From positions 3,755,546-3,819,545 of the forward strand of contig OZ024759.1 in NCBI GenBank assembly GCA_964016885.1: a DNA stretch of 64,000 nt, read 5' to 3'. The notes beneath the pieces are model-generated. The model was not told the origin of the DNA. It ran no database searches and saw only the letters and a list, made by a program, of their open reading frames with translations. Position numbers and translations under genes: made by a program. Positions 50,351-63,100 of this stretch are shown here, piece by piece (within the stretch, counting starts at the first letter, position 1; each line of letters opens with the position of its first letter). Source of the DNA: Eledone cirrhosa (taxonomy: Eukaryota > Mollusca > Cephalopoda > Octopoda > Eledonidae).

Positions 50351-53300
50351 TGACTGTATATACAGTGTCTGTGTGTCTACAGTGTCTGTGTGTCTACAGT
50401 GTCTGTGTGTCTACAATGTCTGTGTCTACAGTGTCTGTGTGTCTAAAATGTCTGTGTCTACAGTTACTGTGTGTCTACAGTGTCTGTGTGTCTACAATGT
50501 CTGTGTGTCTACAGTGTCTGTGTGTCTACAGTGTCTGTGTGTCTACAGTGTCTGTGTGTCTACAGTGACTGTGTGTCTACAATGTCTGTGTGTCTACAAT
50601 GTCTGAGTGTCTACAATGTCTGTGTGTCTACAATGTCTGTGTGTCTACAGTGCCTGTGTCTACAGTGCCTGTGTCTACAATGTCTGTGTGTCTACAGTGT
50701 CTGTGCCTACAATGCCTGTGTCTACAATGCCTGTGTCTACAGTGTCTGTGTGTCTACAGTGTCTGTGTCTACAGTGTCTGAGTCTACAATGTCTGTGTGT
50801 CTACAGTGTCTGTGTCTACAGTGTCCGTGTGTCTGTCTACATTGTCCGTGTGTCTACAGTGTCTGTGTCTACAGTGTCTGTGTGTCTACAGTGTCTGTGT
50901 CTACAGTGTCTGTGTGTCTACGTCTGTGTGTCTACACTGTCTGTCTGTCTACAGTGTTTGTGTGTCTACAGTGTCTGTGTGTCTACAATGTCTGTGTCTA
51001 CAGTGTTTGTGTGTCTACAGTGTCTGTGTGTCTACAGTGTCTGTGCCTACAGTGTCTGGGTGTCTACAATGTCTGTGTGTCTACAGTGTCTGTGTGTCTA
51101 CAGTGTATGTGTCTACAGTGACTGTGTGTCTACAGTGTCTGTGTGTCTACAATGTTTGTGTGTCTACAGTGTCTCTGTGTCTACAATGCCTGTGTCTACA
51201 GTGCCTGTGTCAACAGTGCCTGTGTCTACAATGTCTGTGTGTCTACAGTGTCTGTGTGTCTACAGTGTCTGTGTGTCTACAGTGTCTGTGTTTCTACAGT
51301 GTCTGTGTGTCTACAGTGACTGTATATACAGTGTCTGTGTGTCTACAGTGTCTGTGTGTCTACAGTGTCTACAGTGTCTGTGTGTCTACAATATATGTGT
51401 CTACAGTGTCTGTGTGTCTAAAATGTCTGTGTCTACAGTGACTGTGTGTCTACAGTGTCTGTGTGTCTACAATGTCTGTGTGTCTACAGTGTCTGTGTGT
51501 CTACAGTGTCTCTGTGTCTACAATGCCTGTGTCTACAGTGCCTGTGTCTACAATGTCTGTGTGTCTACAGTGTCTATGTCTACAGTGTCTGTGTGTCTAC
51601 AGTGTCTGTGTCTACAGTGTCTGTGTGTCTACAGTGTCTGTGTGTCTACAGTGTCTATGTCTACAGTGTCTGTGTGTCTACAGTGTCTATGTCTACAGTG
51701 TCTGTGTGTCTACAGTGACTGTATATACAGTGTCTGTGTGTCTACAGTGTTTGTGTGTCTACAGTGTTTGTGTGTCTACAGTGTCTGTTTGTCTACAATG
51801 CCTGTGTCTACAGTGTATGTGTGTCTACAGTGTCTGTGTCTACTGTGTCTACAGTGTCTGAGTCTACAATGTCTGTGTGTCTACAGTGTCTGTGTGTGTA
51901 CAGTGTCTGTGTCTACAGTGTCTGTGTCTACAGTGTCTGAGTCTACAATGCCTGTGTGTCTACAATGCCTGTGTCTACATTGTCCGTGTGTCTGTGTCTA
52001 CAGTGTCTGTGTCTACAATACCTGTGTCTAGAGTGTCTGTGTGTCTACAGTGTCTGAGTCTACAATGTCTGTGTGTCTACAATGCCTGTGTCTACAGTGT
52101 CCGTGTGTCTGTGTCTACAGTGTCTGTGACTACAAAGCCTGTGTCTACAGTGTCTGTGTGTCTACAGTGTCTGTGTCTACAGTGTCTGTGTCTACAGTGT
52201 CTGAGTCTACAATGTCTGTGTGTCTACAGTGTCTGTGTCTACAGTGTCTGTGTGTCTACAGTGTCTGTGTGTCTACAGTGTCTGTGTCTACAGTGTCTGT
52301 GTGTCTACAGTGTCTGTGTGTCTACAGTGTCTGTGTGTCTACAGTGTCTGTGTGTCTACAGTGTCTGTGTCTACAGTGTCTGTCTGTCTACAGTGTCTGT
52401 GTCTACAGTGTCTGTGTGTCTACAATGTCTGTGTGTCTACAATGTCTGTGTGTCTACAGTGTCTGTGTCTACAGTGTCTGTGTGTCTACAGTGTCTGTGT
52501 CTACAGTGTCTGTGTGTCCACAGTGTCTGTGTCTACAGTGTCTGTGTGTCTACAGTGTCTGTGTCTACAGTGTCTGTGTGTCTACAGTGTCTGTGTCTAC
52601 AGTATCTGTGTGTCTACAGTGTCTGTGTGTCTACAATGTCTGTGTGTCTACAATGTCTGTGTGTCTACAATGTCTGTGTGTCTACAGTGTCTGTGTGTCT
52701 ACAGTGTCTGTGTATCTACAGTGTCTGTGTGTCTACAGTGACTGTGTGTCTACAATGTCTGTGTGTCTACAATGTCTGTGTGTCTACAATGTCTGTGTCT
52801 CTACAGTGTCTGTGTGTCTACAATGTCTGTGTGTTTACAATGTCTGTGTCTACAGTGTCTGTGTGTCTACAGTGTCTGTGTGTCTACAATATCTGTGTGT
52901 CTACAATATCTGTGTGTCTACAGTGTCTGTATCTACAGTGTCTGTGTCTCTACAGTGTCTGTGTCTACAATGTCTGTGTGTCTAAGGTGTCTGTGTGTCT
53001 ACAGTGTCTGTGTGTCTACAATGTCTGTGTGTCTACAGTGACTGTGTGTCTACAGTGTCTGTGTGTCTAAAATGTCTGTGTCTACAGTTTCTGTGTGTCT
53101 ACAGTGTCTGTGTGTCTACAATGTCTGTGTGTCTACAGTGTCTGTGTCTACAGTGTCTGTGTCTACAGTGTCTGTGTGTCTAAAATGTCTGTGTCTACAG
53201 TGACTGTGTGTCTACAGTGTCTACAATGTTTGTGTGTCTACAGTGTCTCTGTGTCTACAATGCCTGTGTCTACAGTGCCTGTGTCTACAATGACTGTGTG

Positions 53301-56300
53301 TCTACAGTGTCTGTGTGTCTACAGTGTCTGTGTCTACAGTGTCTGTGTGTCTACAGTGTCTGTGTGTCTACAGTGTCTGTGTGTCTACAATGTCTGTGTG
53401 TCTACAGTGTCTGTGTGTCTACAGTGTCTCTGTGTCTACAATGCCTGTGTCTACAGTGCCTGTGTCTACAATGTCTGTGTGTCTACAGTGTCTGTGTCTA
53501 CAGTGTCTGTGTGTCTACAGTGTCTGTGTGTCTACAATGTCTGTGTGTCTACAATGTCTGTGTGTCTACAATGTCTGTGTGTCTACAATGTCTGTGTGTC
53601 TACAGTGTCTGTGTGTCTACAGTGTCTGTGTGTCTACAGTGTCTGTGTGTCTACAGTGTCTGTGTGTCTACAGTGACTGTATATACAGTGTCTGTGTGTC
53701 TACAGTGTCTGTGTGTCTACAGTGTCTGTGTGTCTACAATGTCTGTGTCTACAGTGTCTGTGTGTCTAAAATGTCTGTGTCTACAGTTACTGTGTGTCTA
53801 CAGTGTCTGTGTGTCTACAATGTCTGTGTGTCTACAGTGTCTGTGTGTCTACAGTGTCTGTGTGTCTACAGTGTCTGTGTGTCTACAGTGACTGTGTGTC
53901 TACAATGTCTGTGTGTCTACAATGTCTGAGTGTCTACAATGTCTGTGTGTCTACAATGTCTGTGTGTCTACAGTGCCTGTGTCTACAGTGCCTGTGTCTA
54001 CAATGTCTGTGTGTCTACAGTGTCTGTGCCTACAATGCCTGTGTCTACAATGCCTGTGTCTACAGTGTCTGTGTGTCTACAGTGTCTGTGTCTACAGTGT
54101 CTGAGTCTACAATGTCTGTGTGTCTACAGTGTCTGTGTCTACAGTGTCCGTGTGTCTGTCTACATTGTCCGTGTGTCTACAGTGTCTGTGTCTACAGTGT
54201 CTGTGTGTCTACAGTGTCTGTGTCTACAGTGTCTGTGTGTCTACGTCTGTGTGTCTACACTGTCTGTCTGTCTACAGTGTTTGTGTGTCTACAGTGTCTG
54301 TGTGTCTACAATGTCTGTGTCTACAGTGTTTGTGTGTCTACAGTGTCTGTGTGTCTACAGTGTCTGTGCCTACAGTGTCTGGGTGTCTACAATGTCTGTG
54401 TGTCTACAGTGTCTGTGTGTCTACAGTGTATGTGTCTACAGTGACTGTGTGTCTACAGTGTCTGTGTGTCTACAATGTTTGTGTGTCTACAGTGTCTCTG
54501 TGTCTACAATGCCTGTGTCTACAGTGCCTGTGTCAACAGTGCCTGTGTCTACAATGTCTGTGTGTCTACAGTGTCTGTGTGTCTACAGTGTCTGTGTGTC
54601 TACAGTGACTGTATATACAGTGTCTGTGTGTCTACAGTGTCTGTGTGTCTACAGTGTCTACAGTGTCTGTGTGTCTACAATATATGTGTCTACAGTGTCT
54701 GTGTGTCTAAAATGTCTGTGTCTACAGTGACTGTGTGTCTACAGTGTCTGTGTGTCTACAATGTCTGTGTGTCTACAGTGTCTGTGTGTCTACAGTGTCT
54801 CTGTGTCTACAATGCCTGTGTCTACAGTGCCTGTGTCTACAATGTCTGTGTGTCTACAGTGTCTGTGTGTCTACAGTGTCTATGTCTACAGTGTCTGTGT
54901 GTCTACAGTGTCTGTGTCTACAGTGTCTGTGTGTCTACAGTGTCTGTGTGTCTACAGTGTCTATGTCTACAGTGTCTGTGTGTCTACAGTGTCTATGTCT
55001 ACAGTGTCTGTGTGTCTACAGTGACTGTATATACAGTGTCTGTGTGTCTACAGTGTTTGTGTGTCTACAGTGTTTGTGTGTCTACAGTGTCTGTTTGTCT
55101 ACAATGCCTGTGTCTACAGTGTATGTGTGTCTACAGTGTCTGTGTCTACTGTGTCTACAGTGTCTGAGTCTACAATGTCTGTGTGTCTACAGTGTCTGTG
55201 TGTGTACAGTGTCTGTGTCTACAGTGTCTGTGTCTACAGTGTCTGAGTCTACAATGCCTGTGTGTCTACAATGCCTGTGTCTACATTGTCCGTGTGTCTG
55301 TGTCTACAGTGTCTGTGTCTACAATACCTGTGTCTAGAGTGTCTGTGTGTCTACAGTGTCTGAGTCTACAATGTCTGTGTGTCTACAATGCCTGTGTCTA
55401 CAGTGTCCGTGTGTCTGTGTCTACAGTGTCTGTGACTACAAAGCCTGTGTCTACAGTGTCTGTGTGTCTACAGTGTCTGTGTCTACAGTGTCTGTGTCTA
55501 CAGTGTCTGAGTCTACAATGTCTGTGTGTCTACAGTGTCTGTGTCTACAGTGTCTGTGTGTCTACAGTGTCTGTGTGTCTACAGTGTCTGTGTGTCTACA
55601 GTGTCTGTGTGTCTACAGTGACTGTGTGTCTACAATGTCTGTGTGTCTACAATGTCTGAGTGTCTACAATGTCTGTGTGTCTACAATGTCTGTGTGTCTA
55701 CAGTGCCTGTGTCTACAGTGCCTGTGTCTACAATGTCTGTGTGTCTACAGTGTCTGTGCCTACAATGCCTGTGTCTACAATGCCTGTGTCTACAGTGTCT
55801 GTGTGTCTACAGTGTCTGTGTCTACAGTGTCTGAGTCTACAATGTCTGTGTGTCTACAGTGTCTGTGTCTACAGTGTCCGTGTGTCTGTCTACATTGTCC
55901 GTGTGTCTACAGTGTCTGTGTCTACAGTGTCTGTGTGTCTACAGTGTCTGTGTCTACAGTGTCTGTGTGTCTACGTCTGTGTGTCTACACTGTCTGTCTG
56001 TCTACAGTGTTTGTGTGTCTACAGTGTCTGTGTGTCTACAATGTCTGTGTCTACAGTGTTTGTGTGTCTACAGTGTCTGTGTGTCTACAGTGTCTGTGCC
56101 TACAGTGTCTGGGTGTCTACAATGTCTGTGTGTCTACAGTGTCTGTGTGTCTACAGTGTATGTGTCTACAGTGACTGTGTGTCTACAGTGTCTGTGTGTC
56201 TACAATGTTTGTGTGTCTACAGTGTCTCTGTGTCTACAATGCCTGTGTCTACAGTGCCTGTGTCAACAGTGCCTGTGTCTACAATGTCTGTGTGTCTACA

Positions 56301-57110
56301 GTGTCTGTGTGTCTACAGTGTCTGTGTGTCTACAGTGTCTGTGTTTCTACAGTGTCTGTGTGTCTACAGTGACTGTATATACAGTGTCTGTGTGTCTACA
56401 GTGTCTGTGTGTCTACAGTGTCTACAGTGTCTGTGTGTCTACAATATATGTGTCTACAGTGTCTGTGTGTCTAAAATGTCTGTGTCTACAGTGACTGTGT
56501 GTCTACAGTGTCTGTGTGTCTACAATGTCTGTGTGTCTACAGTGTCTGTGTGTCTACAGTGTCTCTGTGTCTACAATGCCTGTGTCTACAGTGCCTGTGT
56601 CTACAATGTCTGTGTGTCTACAGTGTCTGTGTGTCTACAGTGTCTATGTCTACAGTGTCTGTGTGTCTACAGTGTCTGTGTCTACAGTGTCTGTGTGTCT
56701 ACAGTGTCTGTGTGTCTACAGTGTCTATGTCTACAGTGTCTGTGTGTCTACAGTGTCTATGTCTACAGTGTCTGTGTGTCTACAGTGACTGTATATACAG
56801 TGTCTGTGTGTCTACAGTGTTTGTGTGTCTACAGTGTTTGTGTGTCTACAGTGTCTGTTTGTCTACAATGCCTGTGTCTACAGTGTATGTGTGTCTACAG
56901 TGTCTGTGTCTACTGTGTCTACAGTGTCTGAGTCTACAATGTCTGTGTGTCTACAGTGTCTGTGTGTGTACAGTGTCTGTGTCTACAGTGTCTGTGTCTA
57001 CAGTGTCTGAGTCTACAATGCCTGTGTGTCTACAATGCCTGTGTCTACATTGTCCGTGTGTCTGTGTCTACAGTGTCTGTGTCTACAATACCTGTGTCTA
57101 GAGTGTCTGT
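50351..57110. repeat. Locally amplified 1.7-3.3 kb blocks
   Basis: The block carrying gtgtctgggtgtc occurs near 51055, 54376 and 56106, giving spacings of about 3.3 and 1.7 kb. A fourth copy lies near 32705. Accompanying landmarks (acaatgtctgagtgtc; acaatatatgtgtc) keep the same order in each, so this part has undergone recent local tandem duplication. Confidence 0.7.
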
Positions 57111-60100
57111 GTGTCTACAGTGTCTGAGTCTACAATGTCTTTGTGTCTACAATGCCTGTGTCTACAGTGTCCGTGTGTCTGTGTCTACAGTGTCTGTGAC
57201 TACAAAGCCTGTGTCTACAGTGTCTGTGTGTCTACAGTGTCTGTGTCTACAGTGTCTGTGTCTACAGTGTCTGAGTCTACAATGTCTGTGTGTCTACAGT
57301 GTCTGTGTCTACAGTGTCTGTGTGTCTACAGTGTCTGTGTGTCTACAGTGTCTGTGTGTCTACAGTGTCTGTGTGTCTACAGTGTATGTGTCTACAGTGA
57401 CTGTGTGTCTACAGTGTCTGTGTGTCTACAATGTTTGTGTGTCTACAGTGTCTCTGTGTCTACAATGCCTGTGTCTACAGTGCCTGTGTCAACAGTGCCT
57501 GTGTCTACAATGTCTGTGTGTCTACAGTGTCTGTGTGTCTACAGTGTCTGTGTGTCTACAGTGTCTGTGTCTACAGTGTCTGTGTGTCTACAATGTCTGT
57601 GTGTCTACAATGTCTGTGTGTCTACAGTGTCTGTGTCTACAGTGTCTGTGTGTCTACAGTGTCTGTGTCTACAGTGTCTGTGTGTCTACAGTGTCTGTGT
57701 GTCTACAGTGTCTGTGTGTCTACAGTGTCTGTGTCTACAGTGTCTGTGTGTCTACAGTGTCTGTGTCTACAGTATCTGTGTGTCTACAGTGTCTGTGTGT
57801 CTACAATGTCTGTGTGTCTACAATGTCTGTGTGTCTACAATGTCTGTGTGTCTACAGTGTCTGTGTGTCTACAGTGTCTGTGTATCTACAGTGTCTGTGT
57901 GTCTACAGTGACTGTGTGTCTACAATGTCTGTGTGTCTACAATGTCTGTGTCTACAGTGTCTGTGTATCTACAGTGTCTGTGTGTCTACAATGCCTGTGT
58001 CTCTACATTGTCTGTGTCTACAGTGTCTGTGTGTCTACAATGTCTGTGTGTCTACAATGTCTGTGTCTCTACAGTGTCTGTGTGTCTACAATGTCTGTGT
58101 GTTTACAATGTCTGTGTCTACAGTGTCTGTGTGTCTACAGTGTCTGTGTGTCTACAATATCTGTGTGTCTACAATATCTGTGTGTCTACAATATCTGTGT
58201 GTCTACAGTGTCTGTATCTACAGTGTCTGTGTCTCTACAGTGTCTGTGTCTACAATGTCTGTGTGTCTAAGGTGTCTGTGTGTCTACAGTGTCTGTGTGT
58301 CTACAATGTCTGTGTGTCTACAGTGTCTGTGTGTCTAAAATGTCTGTGTCTACAGTTTCTGTGTGTCTACAGTGTCTGTGTGTCTACAGTGTCTGTGTGT
58401 CTACAGTGTCTGTGTCTACAGTGTCTGTGTGTCTAAAATGTCTGTGTCTACAGTGACTGTGTATCTACAGTGTCTACAATGTTTGTGTGTCTACAGTGTC
58501 TCTGTGTCTACAATGCCTGTGTCTACAGTGCCTGTGTCTACAATGAATGTGTGTCTACAGTGTCTGTGTGTCTACAGTGTCTGTGTCTACAGTGTCTGTG
58601 TGTCTACAGTGTCTGTGTGTCTACAGTGTCTGTGTGTCTACAATGTCTGTGTGTCTACAGTGTCTGTGTGTCTACAGTGTCTCTGTGTCTACAATGCCTG
58701 TGTCTACAGTGCCTGTGTCTACAATGTCTGTGTGTCTACAGTGTCTGTGTCTACAGTGTCTGTGTGTCTACAGTGTCTGTGTGTCTACAATGTCTGTGTG
58801 TCTACAATGTCTGTGTGTCTACAATGTCTGTGTGTCTACAATGTCTGTGTGTCTACAATGTCTGTGTGTCTACAGTGTCTGTGTGTCTACAGTGTCTGTG
58901 TGTCTACAGTGTCTGTGTGTCTACAGTGTCTGTGTGTCTACAGTGACTGTATATACAGTGTCTGTGTGTCTACAGTGTCTGTGTGTCTACAGTGTCTGTG
59001 TGTCTACAATGTCTGTGTCTACAGTGTCTGTGTGTCTAAAATATCTGTGTCTACAGTTACTGTGTGTCTACAGTGTCTGTGTGTCTACAATGTCTGTGTG
59101 TCTACAGTGTCTGTGTGTCTACAGTGTCTGTGTGTCTACAATGTCTGTGTGTCTACAGTGTCTGTGTGTCTACAGTGTCGGTGTGTCTACAGTGTCTGTG
59201 TGTCTACAGTGTATGTGTCTACAGTGACTGTGTGTCTACAGTGTCTGTGTGTCTACAATGTTTGTGTGTCTACAGTGTCTCTGTGTCTACAATGCCTGTG
59301 TCTACAGTGCCTGTGTCAACAGTGCCTGTGTCTACAATGTCTGTGTGTCTACAGTGTCTGTGTGTCTACAGTGTCTGTGTGTCTACAGTGTCTGTGTGTC
59401 TACAGTGTCTGTGTTTCTACAGTGTCTGTGTGTCTACAGTGACTGTATATACAGTGTCTGTGTGTCTACAGTGTCTGTGTGTCTACAGTGTCTACAGTGT
59501 CTGTGTGTCTACAATATCTGTGTCTACAGTGTCTGTGTGTCTAAAATGTCTGTGTCTACAGTGACTGTGTGTCTACAGTGTCTGTGTGTCTACAATGTCT
59601 GTGTGTCTACAGTGTCTGTGTGTCTACAGTGTCTCTGTCTACAATGCCTGTGTCTACAGTGCCTGTGTCTACAATGTCTGTGTGTCTACAGTGTCTGTGT
59701 GTCTACAGTGTCTATGTCTACAGTGTCTGTGTGTCTACAGTGTCTGTGTCTACAGTGTCTGTGTGTCTACAGTGTCTGTGTGTCTACAGTGTCTGTGTGT
59801 CTACAATGTCTGTGTGTCTACAGTGTCTGTGTGTCTACAGTGTCTCTGTGTCTACAATGCCTGTGTCTACAGTGCCTGTGTCTACAATGTCTGTGTGTCT
59901 ACAGTGTCTGTGTCTACAGTGTCTGTGTGTCTACAGTGTCTGTGTGTCTACAATGTCTGTGTGTCTACAATGTCTGTGTGTCTACAATGTCTGTGTGTCT
60001 ACAATGTCTGTGTGTCTACAATGTCTGTGTGTCTACAGTGTCTGTGTGTCTACAGTGTCTGTGTGTCTACAGTGTCTGTGTGTCTACAGTGACTGTATAT

Positions 60101-63100
60101 ACAGTGTCTGTGTGTCTACAGTGTCTGTGTGTCTACAGTGTCTGTGTGTCTACAATGTCTGTGTCTACAGTGTCTGTGTGTCTAAAATATCTGTGTCTAC
60201 AGTTACTGTGTGTCTACAGTGTCTGTGTGTCTACAATGTCTGTGTGTCTACAGTGTCTGTGTGTCTACAGTGTCTGTGTGTCTACAATGTCTGTGTGTCT
60301 ACAGTGTCTGTGTGTCTACAGTGTCGGTGTGTCTACAGTGTCTGTGTGTCTACAGTGACTGTGTGTCTACAGTGTCTGTGTGTCTACAATGTTTGTGTGT
60401 CTACAGTGTCTCTGTGTCTACAATGCCTGTGTCTACAGTGCCTGTGTCAACAGTGCCTGTGTCTACAATGTCTGTGTGTCTACAGTGTCTGTGTGTCTAC
60501 AGTGTCTGTGTGTCTACAGTGTCTGTGTGTCTACAGTGTCTGTGTTTCTACAGTGTCTGTGTGTCTACAGTGACTGTATATACAGTGTCTGTGTGTCTAC
60601 AGTGTCTGTGTGTCTACAGTGTCTACAGTGTCTGTGTGTCTACAATATCTGTGTCTACAGTGTCTGTGTGTCTAAAATGTCTGTGTCTACAGTGACTGTG
60701 TGTCTACAGTGTCTGTGTGTCTACAATGTCTGTGTGTCTACAGTGTCTGTGTGTCTACAGTGTCTCTGTCTACAATGCCTGTGTCTACAGTGCCTGTGTC
60801 TACAATGTCTGTGTGTCTACAGTGTCTGTGTGTCTACAGTGTCTATGTCTAAAGTGTCTGTGTGTCTACAGTGTCTGTGTCTACAGTGTCTGTGTGTCTA
60901 CAGTGTCTGTGTGTCTACAGTGTCTATGTCTACAGTGTCTGTGTGTCTACAGTGTCTATGTCTACAGTGTCTGTGTGTCTACAGTGACTGTATATACAGT
61001 GTCTGTGTGTCTACAGTGTTTGTGTGTCTACAGTGTCTGTTTGTCTACAATGCCTGTGTCTACAGTGTATGTGTGTCTACAGTGTCTGTGTCTACTGTGT
61101 CTACAGCGTCTGAGTCTACAATGTCTGTGTGTCTACAGTGTCTGTGTGTGTACAGTGTCTGTGTCTACAGTGTCTGAGTCTACAATGCCTGTGTGTCTAC
61201 AATGCCTGTGTCTACAGTGTCCGTGTGTCTGTGTCTACAGTGTCTGTGTCTACAATACCTGTGTCTAGAGTGTCTGTGTGTCTACAATGTCTGTGTGTCT
61301 ACAATGCCTGTGTCTACAGTGTCCGTGTGTCTGTGTCTACAGTGTCTGTGACTACAAAGCCTGTGTCTACAGTGTCTGTGTGTCTACAGTGTCTGTGTCT
61401 ACAGTGTCTGAGTCTACAATGTCTGTGTGTCTACAGTGTCTGTGTCTACAGTGTCTGTGTGTCTACAGTGTCTGTGTGTCTACAATGTCTGTGTGTCTAC
61501 AGTGTATGTGTCTACAGTGACTGTGTGTCTACAGTGTCTGTGTGTCTACAGTGTCTCTGTGACTACAATGCCTGTGTCTACAGTGTCTGTGTGTCTACAG
61601 TGTCTGTGTGTCTACAGTGTCTGTGTCTACAGTGTCTGTGTGTCTACAATGTCTTTGTGTCTACAATGTCTGTGTGTCTACAGTGTCTGTGTCTACAGTG
61701 TCTGTGTGTCTACAGTGTCTGTGTCTACAGTGTCTGTGTGTCTACAGTGTCTGTGTGTCTACAGTGTCTGTGTCTACAGTGTCTGTGTGTCTACAGTGTC
61801 TGTGTCTACAGTGTCTGTGTGTCTACAGTGTCTGTGTGTCTACAATGTCTGTGTGTCTACAATGTCTGTGTGTCTACAATGTCTGTGTGTCTACAGTGTC
61901 TGTGTGTCTACAGTGTCTGTGTGTCTACAGTGTCTGTGTGTCTACAGTGACTGTGTATCTACAGTGTCTGTGTGTCTACAATGCCTGTGTCTCTACATTG
62001 TCTGTGTCTACAGTGTCTGTGTGTCTACAATGTCTGTGTGTCTACAGTGTCTGTGTGTCTACAGTGTCTGTGTGTCTACAATGTCTGTGTCTCTACATTG
62101 TCTGTGTCTCTACAGTGTCTGTGTCTACAGTGTCTGTGTGTCTACAATGTCTGTGTGTCTACAATGTCTGTGTGTCTACAATGTCTGTGTGTCTACAATG
62201 TCTGTGTGTCTACAATGTCTGTGTGTCTACAGTGTCTGTGTGTCTACAGTGTCTGTGTTTCTACAGTGTCTGTGTGTCTACAGTGTCTGTGTGTGTACAG
62301 TGTCTGTGTCTACTGTGTCTACAGTGTCTGTGTCTACAGTGTCTGAGTCTACAATGTCTGTGTGTCTACAGTGTCTGTGTGTGTACAGTGTCCGTGTGTC
62401 TGTGTCTACAGTGTCTGTGTCTACAATACCTGTGTCTACAGTGTCTGTGTGTCTACAGTCTCTGAGTCTACAATGTCTGTGTGTCTACAATGCCTGTGTC
62501 TACAGTGTCCGTGTGTCTGTGTCTACAGTGTCTGTGAATACAATGCCTGTGTCTACAGTGTCTGTGTGTCTACAGTGTCTGTGTCTACAGTGTCTGTGTC
62601 TACAGTGTCTGAGTCTACAATGTCTGTGTGTCTACAGTGTCTGTGTCTACAATGTCTGTGTCTACAGTGTCCGTGTGTCTGTCTACAGTGTCTGTGTGTC
62701 TACAGTGTCTGTGTCTACAGTGACTGTGTGTCTACAGTGTCTGTGTGTCTACAATATGTGTCTACAGTGTCTGTGTCTACAGTGTCTGTGTGTCTACACT
62801 GTCTGTCTGTCTACAGTGTTTGTGTATCTACAGTGTCTGTGTGTCTACAATGTATGTGTGTCTACAGTGTCTGTGTGTCTACGTCTGTGTGTCTACAGTG
62901 TCTGTGTGTCTACAGTGTATGTGTCTCTACATTGTCTGTGTGTCTACAGTGTCTGTGTCTACAGTGTCTGTGTGTCTACAGTGTCTGTGTGTCTACAGTG
63001 TCTGTGTGTCTACAGTGTCTGTGTGTCTACAGTGTCTGTGTCTACAGTGTCTGTCTGTCTACAGTGTCTGTGTCTACAGTGTCTGTGTGTCTACAATGTC

